Shown: positions 1 through 11,062 of the stretch, piece by piece | Layout of the letters: each line of letters opens with the position of its first letter | How positions within the stretch are numbered: the stretch's first letter is position 1 | DNA from: Valencia hispanica | Lineage: Eukaryota > Chordata > Actinopteri > Cyprinodontiformes > Valenciidae | Assembly: GCA_963556495.2 (NCBI GenBank) | Contig: OY747702.1 | Coordinates: 23,937,903-24,001,902 of the forward strand | DNA: 64,000 nt | Reading direction: 5' to 3' | Position numbers and translations under genes: made by a program | Notes under the pieces: model-generated | What the model was told of the DNA's origin: nothing | What the model saw: the letters and a program-made list of their open reading frames with translations, nothing else | Databases searched by the model: none

Positions 1-157
1 GCACATTGTAAAAGGCTATGTTATTTATTTACATCCCTCCTCCACAGTACTGGCACAGCCTCTTAAGCCGTTCCTAATGGAACAGTAGAGCATCAAAACA
101 AACAGCCTAGTGGCATTCAGGGAAGACTGCCAGTTAGACAGTGCTAAAGAGACCCAC
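1..157 (-). other. unc5a: unc5a intron, partial
   Basis: This is intronic sequence following the GTGGGT donor of the ZU5 exon at 158-245. No further coding exon is visible before the window edge. Confidence 0.75.
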
Positions 158-245
158 CTTAAATCTTCCTTCCGCTGAACAGTGAGATAAATCTCATAGA
201 TCTTTCCTCTGGGGATGGCCTCGGGGGGAATGAGCAGGCTGATTC
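158..245 (-). CDS. unc5a: unc5a internal exon, ZU5 domain
   Basis: This 88-base exon encodes the ZU5 segment ISLLIPPEAIPRGKIYEIYL followed by TVQRKEDLR. ZU5 is the first module of the cytoplasmic ZU5-UPA-death-domain unit through which netrin receptors of this family signal repulsion or, without ligand, apoptosis. The acceptor reads tttgcattag and the donor AAG|GTGGGT. The first codon, GGA, is completed by the last G of the preceding exon (5359-5658), giving the uninterrupted family sequence NTGISLLIPP. Wording such as GKIYEIYLT is closer to UNC5A than to UNC5B, C or D as I recall them. The next exon and the remainder of ZU5 lie outside the window, so this is the most 3' coding piece visible. 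Confidence 0.95.
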
Positions 246-3049
246 CTAATGCAAATAACAACAAAAAGGAGAGAAGTGGGGGGCGCGTGAGTGAGTGGGG
301 GACAGGCTCATTTGTTCTATCTGAACAGTGCTTTTGTCATCTCACAAAGGAAGCCGGCCCACTCAACAAACTGTATGCGTGAAAAAAAAAAAAGAAACCA
401 AATCTATTCTGAAGGTCAGGGGCAGCCTCCTTCAGGTGCAGCGGATGCAAATCTGTGCCGGCAGCCGTGGCAGCACACGTCCCCCATGTCCCCCCATGTC
501 AACAATTAGCTGAGACAAAAGCGCGCGCTGCAGCACAGTTTAAATGTCCTCCGTCTGCCACAAAGTAGATAATTGAGACCATGGAACAGACTACTTCAGG
601 AAAATTGCACTTCCCCAGGAGAGTGTTAGAAATGTGCGTCGGAGAATTCGGAGAGATTTTGAAGCAGTTTGAGTCCTGCAGCATTCATGTTGTGATTCTT
701 CTGCTAAAATTACCCACTCAGAATGCCATTTAAAATGTGGGCCAAACAGTGAATGTGACACTATTTTAACAATCTCTCAGTTTTAAACTGGGTCTGTTCA
801 CCATCAAACAGCATCGGTTTGAATCGGGCGAAGGTGCCTGAATGTTCGCGTCCATGTCTGAATCTATAAAGCGTGTGCTCGCTCTGAAGCTGTGATGAAT
901 GACAGAATAACTCCTTTGAGTGAATGCATGCAAGTGTAAGATTTCTTTCCTTCCTGCGTCCCTATGAGAAGATAGGTGCCAATGCGTGGTATAGTCAACA
1001 TGGCTTTGAGTTAATCCATGCATAAAATATCTGTAAGAGACAGGCAAAGGAAACACACAAACAGAGGGAGAGCAGTGGGGAAGGAAAACAGGAAAAAAGA
1101 CCCTTTTCTTCTAGAAGATATTGTCGTGCTGGCATCAGCTAATCTGGACAGCTTACAAAGAGCCAAGTGGAAAAACTGTCTTCCAGTGTAATTATATAAG
1201 CTCTGTACTCTGCTGCTGGAAGGAGGAGAAGCAAAAACAGAATAATGATGGTGGACTTTTTTGTTGGAAATTGTATCTGCATAATCTTCACTTGGGCTAT
1301 CTTTATTCCTCCATCCAGGCTCTGAGCACATGGATGACATTTGTGGACAAGGACTACAATTTCAACCTGCTCTGGGATTAGTCAGAGGCTTAATTGGAAT
1401 AATTTGTTTAGGGTTTTATTCAGGGGATCTTGTGGAGTGCAATGTTTTAAGGACAAATTCATTTCATTTCAGAGCATTCACTTTGAACTATTCATGCTGT
1501 GCTGTCGACATGTAGGTTACTGACAAGGCATTTGACCAAATTATTCACCTTAGATGCTGCTAATGGCAGAATTACAGCTTTCTCCCTTTCTTGTGTCAGT
1601 TTTTAAAGGTTCCACACAGACTTTTTAAGAATATCCATCACAATCATCATAGTTTATCATCCAAACAACACTTCACATTCAGGTGTCCTATTTGTCTTGC
1701 TATGGTCGTCAGGCAGACACTTATAATGAACCCAATGCTAGCAGTTAGCCAAACCATTTATGTACTAGCAGTAAAACCCACACCGTGGAAAAAAGTAGGA
1801 GATAGTAACAAAGTTGTACAGGTAAAGTACAATAGAAGAGTTCAGACTGCATGGAAGTGCCACAGTATTCTTAAATTGTTAAATTATACTATAAGGTGAT
1901 CAAGCAGAATACAGCATTTATTCATAATGTGATTGTCAAATATGCATTAAACCAGGAAAAGAAAAATCCAAAGAGGACTAAACAGATTGATAACAGCTAA
2001 AGTTTTGTTCATTTTTATCGTCACTGTTTATTTCCACTTTGCCACCTAGAGCAGTGTCTATCATGGTTTGTCGGCAGAACGTCTTGAAACTTCACAGTCT
2101 GTGTTTAAATCTACCATAGAAAGGTTTGGAGTCTGACAAAAAAGTTAACTAATTCTTTGGCCTCTTTTGATGTCATCGACCCAAAGACACACAAAGGAGA
2201 TTGTGTCGTTTGTTTAATTCAATATGCTCTTTGGAGAACACTGGAGAGTATTTTCAACCCGTTTGAACTTTGTGTGATATATTTGTCCACTAGTTACATT
2301 TTAGCAGGTGCCTCAGGTATTTAGGGGAAAATGTTGTACACAATCCACCTTACTCACTTGCTAAAAACAAGCTTTTAATGCACTTTTGGGGCCTCATCTT
2401 GTCCCCCTGAACGTAATGACTGCTGGTTTCTGCCTTGTAGTCCTCAAACATATTTGTGTGTGTGTGTGTTATCCTGGTACAAACCTATTATGGAGCCAAT
2501 ATGAAGGAAGTTTAAAGCTGAATAAGACATTGAGATGTTTATAGGACTCAGCTGTTTCTAATAAACTCTCCTTGTTAACATCCAGTCGGACACATTAAAG
2601 CAGGTGTAATAAAGCAACAGAATGGCCTTTCTCTCAGAGCAGTTCTTCATAAAATGTAGCAGCAGATGTTAGATTATTTGGATGATTTATGTATTGTTTG
2701 CTTAAAGTTTAGGAGCATTAGAGTAGATTACTTAAGTCTCCTTGCCAGACGTGAAGAGACAGTGATGGAATAAAACATTTCTGTCTCTAGAGTCCAACTG
2801 AAGAAACAGTTGAGTGAACACTCTTTACAGACTGTGCTACATGGACCCGAAGAGTAAAATGTAACTCCCCGGACTAAACTGTTGCTCCTTGTTTGTACAG
2901 TATAGTTTCTTGGTTGTCACAAAGAGCTAATATGAATAATATACTGAATGGTATTTAATTAGGCAGTCGCTAGAACTCAGGTCAAAATAATGATGCTTCT
3001 ATCAGGTCATAAAAAAGCATGTTGTGCTTTACAAAATGTTCCTACATCT

Positions 3050-4912
3050 AGAAATATTTCAGGTTTTGTCGCATTAAACAACAAACTTCAGTGTGTTTTA
3101 TTTCCATTTTAAGTAATAGACCAACACAAGTAGTGCACTATTGTGGATTAGAAGGAAGGAGATGCATCGTTTTTTATTTATTTTAATAAGAAGATTAAGG
3201 AAAGTGTAGTACGAACTTGCATCCCACATACCCAAGTCAATACTTCTGTGACCTTTTGCTACAATTGCAGCTCCAAGTTTCTTCTAAACATTTTGTCCAT
3301 TCTTCTTTACAAAATCGCTCAAGCTCCATCAGACTGGATGGAAATCATCTGTGATCATCCGATTTTGTAGTCTATCCATAGATCTGAAATGAATTTAGGG
3401 CTTGAGTTTGAGCCATGCAGATGATGTGGTTGGATCTAAACCATTTCATCATAGCTCCGGCTGTATGTTTAGGGTCATTGTCCTGCTGGAAGGTGAACCT
3501 CAGTGCTAGTCAAAATCTTTTGCAGCCTCTAATTGATTTTCTTTCAGGTCTGCCCTACATTTAACTCAATTCATCTTCCTATCAACTCTGACCAGCTTCC
3601 TGTTCCTGTTGAAGAGAAGCAGCCAGCATGATGCTGACCCCACCATGTAGGGATGATGTGTTCAGGGTGATGTGCAGTGTAAGTTTTCCACCACACAGAG
3701 ACTTTTGCTCCTTCCACATATTTACTCTGTCCCCTACATTGCTTGAGGCAAAATTTAAAGAGGACTTCTTATGGCTTTCTTCCAACATTATTTTCTTTTT
3801 CTCATATAAAGGCCAGATTTGGATTCCAATCTAAGCTGCAGATCTCTGGATCTCAGGATTCACTGATTAATTCTCTTCATAGGGACCTTTCCAATATCGG
3901 AACATCATGGTAATTTGACCGGACCTTCCCAATATGCGCGTGTCTCCACTTCATCGGGCCGGGCCGACAGGGTCGTTTTCGGGGTCATTTCAGGAACCAA
4001 CAGAGTACCTGAATGGGGGTGTCTACTCTGAATAGCCCGATCGAGTCGCTGAGCAGGAGCTATGGTTAAGTCGCGCTGATTGGTTGTAGTTCAGGTCGAA
4101 CTGAGCAGACGTCGCCAAACGACCAGCTTTGTAAAAATAAGAAGAGTTACTGTCAAAGCAGTTTATAACAACAGTAAACAGAAACACAGCAACAAGTCCT
4201 GTTTCTTCCATGTTGATTTGTTGTTATTTCTGCTGCTGTGGGTGCCTTTTTCTGATCAGTACTGCTGAAACTGTGTGATATGCGGATGTCTTTAGCTGAT
4301 TCTTTAAAGGGCCAATTGTGTATGGAGGCGGCTGAGAGTAGCGGGCCAACAGATTACTCTGTCAGAAAAAGATCGGGTTAAATTACCCTAAAGTTCCGAT
4401 AGTGGAAACGCGCCTATAGCTGAGCCTGTTATTTTCGTTGGAAGGCAATGTGTTGGAAGATTTTCAGTTTCACTCGTTCCTTTTTAAGATGATGAACTGA
4501 AAGGTGCTCTGAGAAATTCAAAAGATTTTGTTTTAGAACCTGTCCAACCTGAAAGTTTTTTTGTGTTCCTTGGTTTTTATGATGCTGTTTGTTCACTAAT
4601 GTTCTCTGAGGCATTCACACAAGGAAACTATTAGCTAAAAAGGTGACTTCTGAATGCAACCGCTTACACTGGGTTTTATTTAGCGGCCTTAGAGTAAAGA
4701 GGACAGCATACTTAAGCATCGCACTCTTTTTGAGAACCATGCTATAATTTCCCTTCCAATCCACAAATACACACTACTGCAAGTTGGTATATCATATAGA
4801 ATCCCTTTTCTCTCTCGCTTTTTTAAAATTGTCTTCAGATAAAACCCCAACAAAACACATTGAAGTTTGTGACAACATTTCAAAAAGTTCAAGAGTAATA
4901 CATGTTTTAGCA
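3050..4912 (-). mobile_element. Decayed Tc1-like transposon, interrupted by a MITE
   Basis: Both flanks carry the eroded terminal signature of the common fish Tc1 group (caaacttcagtgtgttttat near the left end; ccaacaaaacacattgaagt near the right). Between them the antisense transposase is readable in pieces, for example gggtcattgtcctgctggaa (antisense of the QQDNDPKH region) and gtgttcagggtgatgtgcag. The coding frame is destroyed by indels and stops. The element is split by a hAT-like MITE at 3880-4416. Its ends are approximate because the terminal 20-30 bases have drifted. Confidence 0.75.
3880..4416. mobile_element. hAT-like MITE inserted in a Tc1 relic
   Basis: Imperfect terminal inverted repeats are visible. 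The left end reads TAGGGACCTTTCCAATATCG. The reverse complement of the right end reads TAGGCGCGTTTCCACTATCG, and both continue with GGAAC and a GGTAATTT block. The flanking sequence on each side is Tc1 relic, so this is a later insertion. No transposase is encoded. The 8-base target duplication expected of hAT elements is not recognisable, so the superfamily assignment is tentative. Confidence 0.6.
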
Positions 4913-5358
4913 AAACAACCAGAATAAAACGGCTTAAGGAGGATGGTCAGTTTTTACATTTATCAGATGCTGTAAAAGGCAAAGGGGCTTTCCTTAAAGC
5001 TGATTGTAAAATAATCAAAAAACTACACTTACATTTGCAGGTTTGCTCATTATGAAAATAAAGTCTTGATGCAACAAAATAAAATAGTACAGAACTTGTG
5101 GTAAGTTTTAATCTGACATATGGATCTTTTAAAACCTCAATCTACTTCATCAACTTCAACAGCTTTAATCAGAACATTTAGATGTGCTGCAGGTTGATAG
5201 TTGTATGCGTTAATAGCTTTTAGTTTGTTTGTAAAGAGTTAATGTCTCCAAAAAATAAACATTAATGATGGATGCGCTTTAACTCTACAATATAAAATTA
5301 TCTGTACAACAGAGAAGACAAATACAATGACAAAACACAACATGAATGACAAACACAC

Positions 5359-5658
5359 CTGTATTGGGGATTGTCAGTCTCCCACCCAGGAAGTTGAAGG
5401 TCCCATAGGAGGTGTTGGCTACATCACGGGGGAGAGTTTTAAAGTAGGTCTGAGTGGACAGCCTGCTCACAAACTCAGCGGGATCTGAGTTTAGCTTGCC
5501 ATTGTGCAAAGTGTGTGATCCATTGGGGAGGGGGTCCAGCAGAGGCCCGTTGGTCATGGAAAACTTCCCGGTGGTATCGTGGCGAGAGCGCAGGGTGCCC
5601 TGGTAACTGGTGGTGGTGGTTGTCAGATCAGGCTGGATGGTGAGCAAATGCGAGTTCT
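5359..5658 (-). CDS. unc5a: unc5a internal exon, cytoplasmic linker and start of ZU5
   Basis: This 300-base exon encodes the juxtamembrane cytoplasmic linker and the beginning of ZU5. The linker starts NSHLLTIQPDLTTTTTSYQG, and the exon closes with YGTFNFLGGRLTIPNTG. The motif LLTIQPDL followed by a threonine run and YQG, and later EFVSRLSTQ, matches UNC5A; UNC5B and UNC5C carry different linkers here. The acceptor is ttcaaacag and the donor ACAG|GTGTGT. Entry and exit phases match both neighbours, and the first codon, GAG, is shared with the transmembrane exon. A competing AG two bases downstream would break the frame and was not used. The linker is the least conserved part of UNC5 proteins, so its UNC5A-like wording is the strongest paralogue evidence here. 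Confidence 0.96.
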
Positions 5659-6448
5659 CTGTTTGAATAAAGAAAACGGAGAGAGGAAAGAAGCAAGGAA
5701 AATGTGTGATTCTCTATGAGTGGCAGAGGGTGGTAAGGGAGGGAGGGGATTCAACGTCACACAGACAGACCTCACACTGTAAAGCTGTTTGCAACACGCA
5801 CAGAAAACTGAAACAAACACTGAAAGAGACACATGGTTCAGGAAACGGCCCATTCATACGCACACACACATGCTCTACAACACATAAACACAAATTCCAC
5901 CCAAAGCCACTCAATTCCCACCCCCACCCTCTCCTGCTCTATCACTGCCTGTCTTTTTAGCAGCCACACAATCAATTCCAAACAGAACTCAGATGCAGCT
6001 TAGCATCCAGAATGCATAAAGGCTTTTTATTTTCACGGTGAATCACAGCCACTGCAACCCAGTTCCCCGTCTCCATCCGCCTCAGACAGTTGTATTTCTA
6101 TTACTCGCTGTTAAACCTCAGAGGCTCCACACAGGCAGTAAACAGAGTGGGTACATTTCCTGACAATGAGGTGGTGGCGAAACATAATGTGCCAGGCAGG
6201 CAAATAAACAGCTCATGAGCCACACACACACACAAACAAACAAACAAAACACATCATAACTCTTCCTTGGACCACAGACCACTGTAAATGCATTCACACC
6301 ACCTCCACAACCACAGGCCAACAGGTTCAGTGCGACATGTGGACGAATGCTTCATGGTCACAGTGGGAAGATGGACAGACGAGGGTAAAACAAAAAAACA
6401 GTGTCCTACTGCTGTGGGGAGGCCTTCGTGGCCGTGGCGCCCACACAC
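5659..6448 (-). other. unc5a: unc5a intron between transmembrane and linker exons
   Basis: This short 790-base intron contains CA-rich simple sequence (about 5860-5900 and 6221-6250) and no recognisable gene or transposon. It is the shortest visible intron of the gene. Confidence 0.85.
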
Positions 6449-6637
6449 CTGGCTTGCTGGGCTTAATGCCCATAGGCTGGAAGCCAGTGGTGAGGATGGA
6501 GGAGTCCGCCACGTCAGCATCCAGGTCCTCTTTCTTGCGCCGGTAGACCAGGACGACCACGATAAGCAGCAGGGTCAGACAGAGGGCCACAGCCACCATG
6601 CCCACGTATAGCGCCACGTCCTCGGCCCCATTCACGG
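6449..6637 (-). CDS. unc5a: unc5a internal exon, transmembrane segment
   Basis: This 189-base exon encodes the extracellular stalk (VNGAEDVALYVG), a single hydrophobic helix of about 20 residues (core VAVALCLTLLLIVVVLV), a basic stop-transfer stretch YRRKKED, and the acidic membrane-proximal sequence DADVADSSILTTGFQP. It anchors the receptor as a type I plasma-membrane protein. YRRKKEDLDADVADSSIL is UNC5A-like. The acceptor is cctctgcttgcag and the donor CCAG|GTGTGT. Both flanking introns are phase 1 and the length is a multiple of three, so skipping would keep the frame and remove the anchor. An aspartate-rich juxtamembrane site is cleaved by caspases in UNC5B; whether DVAD serves that role here is inference. 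Confidence 0.96.
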
Positions 6638-7099
6638 CTGCAAGCAGAGGATGCAGAAAAACTATTAATCACTACACTATACTCTAGCGTGGTGAGGTGT
6701 TTATTATCATTTATGGAAGAATTTGTAATGTTCGCATGAGGTCAGTGTCTCGTTTTTGCGTTGCATCCGATGCTGCTGTACGTTATCTTAGATTGTGGTC
6801 TCTTAATCTAAAAAACTATAATCTGATTTTAGATAACCCAAGATTTATAAAGTTTGGATTGCCCAAGTGTTTGGGTTATACATTTTTCAGTTTGAATGTT
6901 TGTACAGAATAAATACAACGACATGTAAAAGTAAGTACAAAGCTGCAAAAACTTAGAGAACCCTTTTTCACTGTCAAAGCACTGCACCGCTCATCTTTAC
7001 AATGTTTCTTTAGATAAAAGAAAATCTGCAAGCATTTCAACAACTTTTTAAGGTCCCATTAAAGCTAAATAATTATGACTGAACTACAGTAAAAATGTG

Positions 7100-7265
7100 A
7101 TTCTTTGTTTTTCAAATCCTTTATAGTACTTTGGATCATTGTTCTGTTGCATGACCCAGTTAAAGCAAAGCCCTTAATGTCTTCGGACAGATGGCTTCAC
7201 ATATGACTTCCAAAATGCAGAGGTAACTTAATTTTAGGTTCATTTGGTTCAGATACTGCAAGTAT
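7100..7265 (-). mobile_element. Small fragment of a Tc1-like transposase
   Basis: The stretch ttgttctgttgcatgaccca followed by gacagatggcttcacatatg resembles the antisense of the central catalytic region of the same Tc1 subfamily seen in sense orientation at about 29240-30165. It is short, frame-broken and without ends. Confidence 0.5.
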
Positions 7266-8008
7266 TTTTCTAAATTTAAAATGATGAGTTTTATTATTTA
7301 ACATGCTAGAAGAAGCAACATATTTGAAGTTTGTTGCATGATAAATATAATATTTATTCCCACTTATACACCAATAAGTAGATTTGAGGAAATGGTAGGT
7401 ACAGTGTCAGCATATTGAAACGTCCACTCATATTTATTATGGCCAATAATCAAACATGCAATCTTCCAACCTGAAACAGCTGCTGAGCTGTTCCTGCAGT
7501 CTGGAAGCAGCTGTACCGTGGGTATGAACTCAAAGTGAAATTTCCTTAGATACCCAAGCCTAGTAAGATTCAGAACAATCTTGAAACTTTGATTACAGAA
7601 TAGAGCTGCTTACGTATGGAAATATAACCACTGGGGTTGTGCGTCTCTGTTTTGTGGCTGACAAATTTTGCATGCCGATACACTGTCAACTATCCAATTC
7701 ATTTTAGAAGCATAGCTGAAAAAAAAACCCAACAATATTACATGATCTAATCACGCCTTCGTACCTAGCATGTAATGGTTTGCGTATTGATATAAATTGG
7801 CTAATTCTAAGATCTTAAATAATTTTTTTACATTTTTTAAATTGTATTTGTTGGAATTAAAGAACATTTAAAGGTTAAAGAATTAAAGAACTTCTCCAAA
7901 CTAGGAAGAATACCTGAATGAAACTTATATTTAGCTATATAAGAGATGTTATAATATTCAGCTCATAAATCTGAAACACAGAACTTAGCTCCTTCTTATG
8001 TTCTCAAA

Positions 8009-8639
8009 TAGCCCTTTTCCACTGAGGCGGAGCTGGAGCTCCCGTGCTGACTAAGCTCCGGTGTTTTCGTCTTCGATTCCCGCGAGAACCAGCTCCGAGA
8101 GCCAGAAACTGGTGCTACTCTGGCACCACTCTTGTGGGGGGCCAAAGCGGAGCTATCCAAGCACTCACTACATCAAGGGGGAACGGGGAGGGATTTACAG
8201 CCTTCACAATAGAGGACCGCCATATTTAAATCCAGACTGCTGGGAATGTTTTTTTTTTTGTTGTTGTTGAAAACATGGATAGCATCAAGATAGCATCGCC
8301 TATTACGACGTTGCCTTGTCGACGGTAACTGCAACAGCGATGCCTTTTGCCGCTGTATCGCAACAAATGGTTTTAAAGCAACGATTAGCATCTGCACTCA
8401 GACGAGGTCATCCATCTGTGTTGTTATGGTTTTTCTTCTTCTGCATCTGCTTTATTTTCGGCGAGCGGCTTCCCGCGTGATTTCTGAAGTGATGCTTCGA
8501 TGACGCAACGCCATAGCTCACGGTGGCTCCAAGTTGGCTCCTTGTTATGGAAAACGAAGGAGGTTTTGTGAAAGCTCTGGCTCTAGCACCAGCCCCAAGT
8601 CCGAACACACTCTCGGCTCTTTGCAATGGAAAAGGGCTA
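8009..8639. mobile_element. hAT-like nonautonomous element (MITE)
   Basis: A 631-base unit is bounded by TAGCCCTTTTCCACTGAGGC on the left and, in reverse complement, TAGCCCTTTTCCATTGCAAA on the right. It is more GC-rich than its surroundings and has no intact transposase. The TAG-initiated terminal repeat with a CTTTTCCA core is typical of a widespread group of fish hAT-like MITEs. A clean 8-base target duplication is not visible. Confidence 0.65.
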
Positions 8640-11028
8640 AAAGACTACTTGCTACTTCTTTATATTAGTATGAATTGTACAATTTAAAATAAAAACTGAA
8701 AGTAAGTGAACTTTTTCTATGTGACTCAATATCTTAGGCCAGCATGTTGCTCGCCTTTCCTCACTTATACTTTTTGTAACCCAAATAGATCCAAGATTTG
8801 CAGTTTTTATTGACTTTTACTAAAGGCATAAGAACACCCACCAAAAGTTCAGGCCAGAAAAAAAAAGAACTATATATGTGTGCAGTTGTGTGGACTTTGT
8901 GTTTCTGCAGGAGAATGGGATTTGCTACAGCTGTCTCCCTGTGCTGCTGGAATTTGGTGGTGGAGGTGGAGGATTCTCCCAAGGCCTTTGTGGAGCACCA
9001 TTGTGCCCGGAAGCCACTGGGGCGTAGTGCTGTCAAGCAAACATAGCCAAGGAGGGGACACAACGAGCGGTGCAGCATTGAGGGATGGGGAACAACAGAA
9101 AAGGTTAAAGTGCTGCAGGCTGCGCGTGTGCTGAGTTGACAACAAAAGGAGGAGGGCAGGGCAGAAGAGAGGAGACAGAAACAAATGTAGCAGAAGGAAA
9201 ATTACAATTAAAAGGCAAACAGGAGTAATGTGGAGCTGAGTGACGTGTCTGTGACTGACAGCTTGTGGGAAATTAGCATTTTTATCAATAACATATCCAG
9301 AAATAAACCCGATTAAGACCTGATTCATCATTTTGTCGTTAATATTTGCAGGCATTTGTGATGATTTTGAAGCAATGAGCAAAAACAAAGAGCTGCATTA
9401 ACCTTTACAAACAGCCGTTTATTAACATTTTAAAATGGTGTTAGTGAATCCGAGGTATGCGACAGAAAATTAAAATAGCAGTCAAAAAAATTGTCTCATT
9501 TTTATTCATTGCTTTGTATTTTTAAGTCCTTCCCTTTTGCTCTTGCTTTGAAATCTCCGTTTCTTTGGAAAAAACTAGCCTAGAACGTAAATGCCAGAAT
9601 CTGTTTCATAGGTGATTATCTCAGTACAATCTGATACTTTAAGTAGAGGGATTATAAGCAGCTACCCACTATGGCAGCCCCTCGTTCAGCCAGAGATCTC
9701 TTGACAGTTAATCAATCGTGAATGACTGGCTAAAGATAAACACGAGATCATGTTTTTTTTGTTCTAAGCACATATGCACAGAACACACTTCTGACTTGAA
9801 TAATCTTTCTGCACTTCTCATATTGTCCACTTACCTATGTGCTCCTCTCCATCTTTAACTCCGCACTCTGTGTTTTTCCATCTGTTTCCTCAGGCTAGCA
9901 CAGAGGTGCTTAACTCTGAGCAGCCTGGCTGAACCCTTCACCTTCCACAATGAGCTCCAGAAACAGGAAGGGGAGACTTGCTGCACCTCTCATTAAATTT
10001 TCCAAATCCAATTGTTTTCGGTGAGTCAAAGGCCAGAAGCCGCTGTGATATTTGGACAGGTAGTTCTGCAGGCTGTTATGGGATGTTTGGTCTCACAAAA
10101 GACAAAACAACACTCATCAGATAGGGGAACAACCACCTGTTTTCTACTGATTTAGATCAGCCAGTTTACTTTCTAAGGACACACCAAAGACACCTGGCAA
10201 AGCCAAAGAGATCCAGTATCTCTGCACTTCCTTTTTCTCTTCAAGCACACCGCTCTTGCATCCAAACAATAAAGTCAGTCAATCAGACTACTCCCCCTCC
10301 CTTTTTTTCTTCTCTGTCTACCTCTCGCATCCTCTGCCCAGACTGTAATCTCTGGTGGCTTATCAGAGCATCACTGAGTGAAGTTTTATCTGACCCACCA
10401 GGTGTCACAGCCAAACGATCCCAATGCTCACCGCCGCCCCTCCTGGCCTGCATTCATTGATTCTCATGATGCTGGCCAATAATTGAAAGGACATCCATCA
10501 CACTTTTAATTGACACAGCTAATCAGCTTTTATAATTGGATGGGCTCTACTTTAGTCCCTCTCCAAAGTGCCCTCTCTTTCCATGCACTCCATACCAATT
10601 TACGCATCCTCCTCCTCTCCCTCCCTGCCATCCACATTGCACTGCATCCTCCACTTCTACTTGACTTAATTGCACAACTTTTGACTCTCTTGTCTGTGAC
10701 GCCTCATCACGATTGACACCTGCCTGTGGATAATCTGTAGATGTGATGAGCTTTTTTTTTCTTCCAGAGATGACCGCAGGGCAATGTCTGTTTGCTCCCT
10801 GAGCTTTCAGTTCAGTTCGTCAGACTTGCTCCAGGGCTGGCTGGTTAAGGATCAGTTTCTGACTTGAGATGGACTGGTATAATTCTCCTCCTCTGAGGCA
10901 ATGTATCTGGCCTCTGTTATTGTTTAGATTCTTGCTGTTCTGACAGTCCGCATAATGTCCCTGGGTCTCTTTAGGGTTCCTACTCCTTTTGAAAAGACAC
11001 AGAAGTTTACTGTGAACTTGTAAAAACC

Positions 11029-11062
11029 GGATGGATGGATGGATGGATGATGGATGGATGGA
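11029..11062 (+). repeat. GGAT tetranucleotide microsatellite
   Basis: About eight imperfect GGAT units, with one GATG slip in the middle and degenerating into related sequence for another 40 bases. Such arrays are usually polymorphic. Confidence 0.9.

Larger units (their letters stand above)
246..5358 (-). other. unc5a: unc5a intron between linker exon and ZU5 exon
   Basis: This 5.1-kb GT-AG intron is mostly unique AT-rich sequence. Around 2456-2470 there is a short TG run. From about 3050 it holds an old Tc1-like relic interrupted by a hAT-like MITE (annotated separately). I see no coding exon and no RNA gene. Open frames here are short and have no recognisable family signature. Confidence 0.85.

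Noticed and set aside
8870..9388. 172-codon minus-strand open frame and an overlapping plus-strand acceptor-like motif with about 140 open bases
   Set aside because: No family signature, no matching donor, composition like intron, and no agreement with unc5a splice phases.
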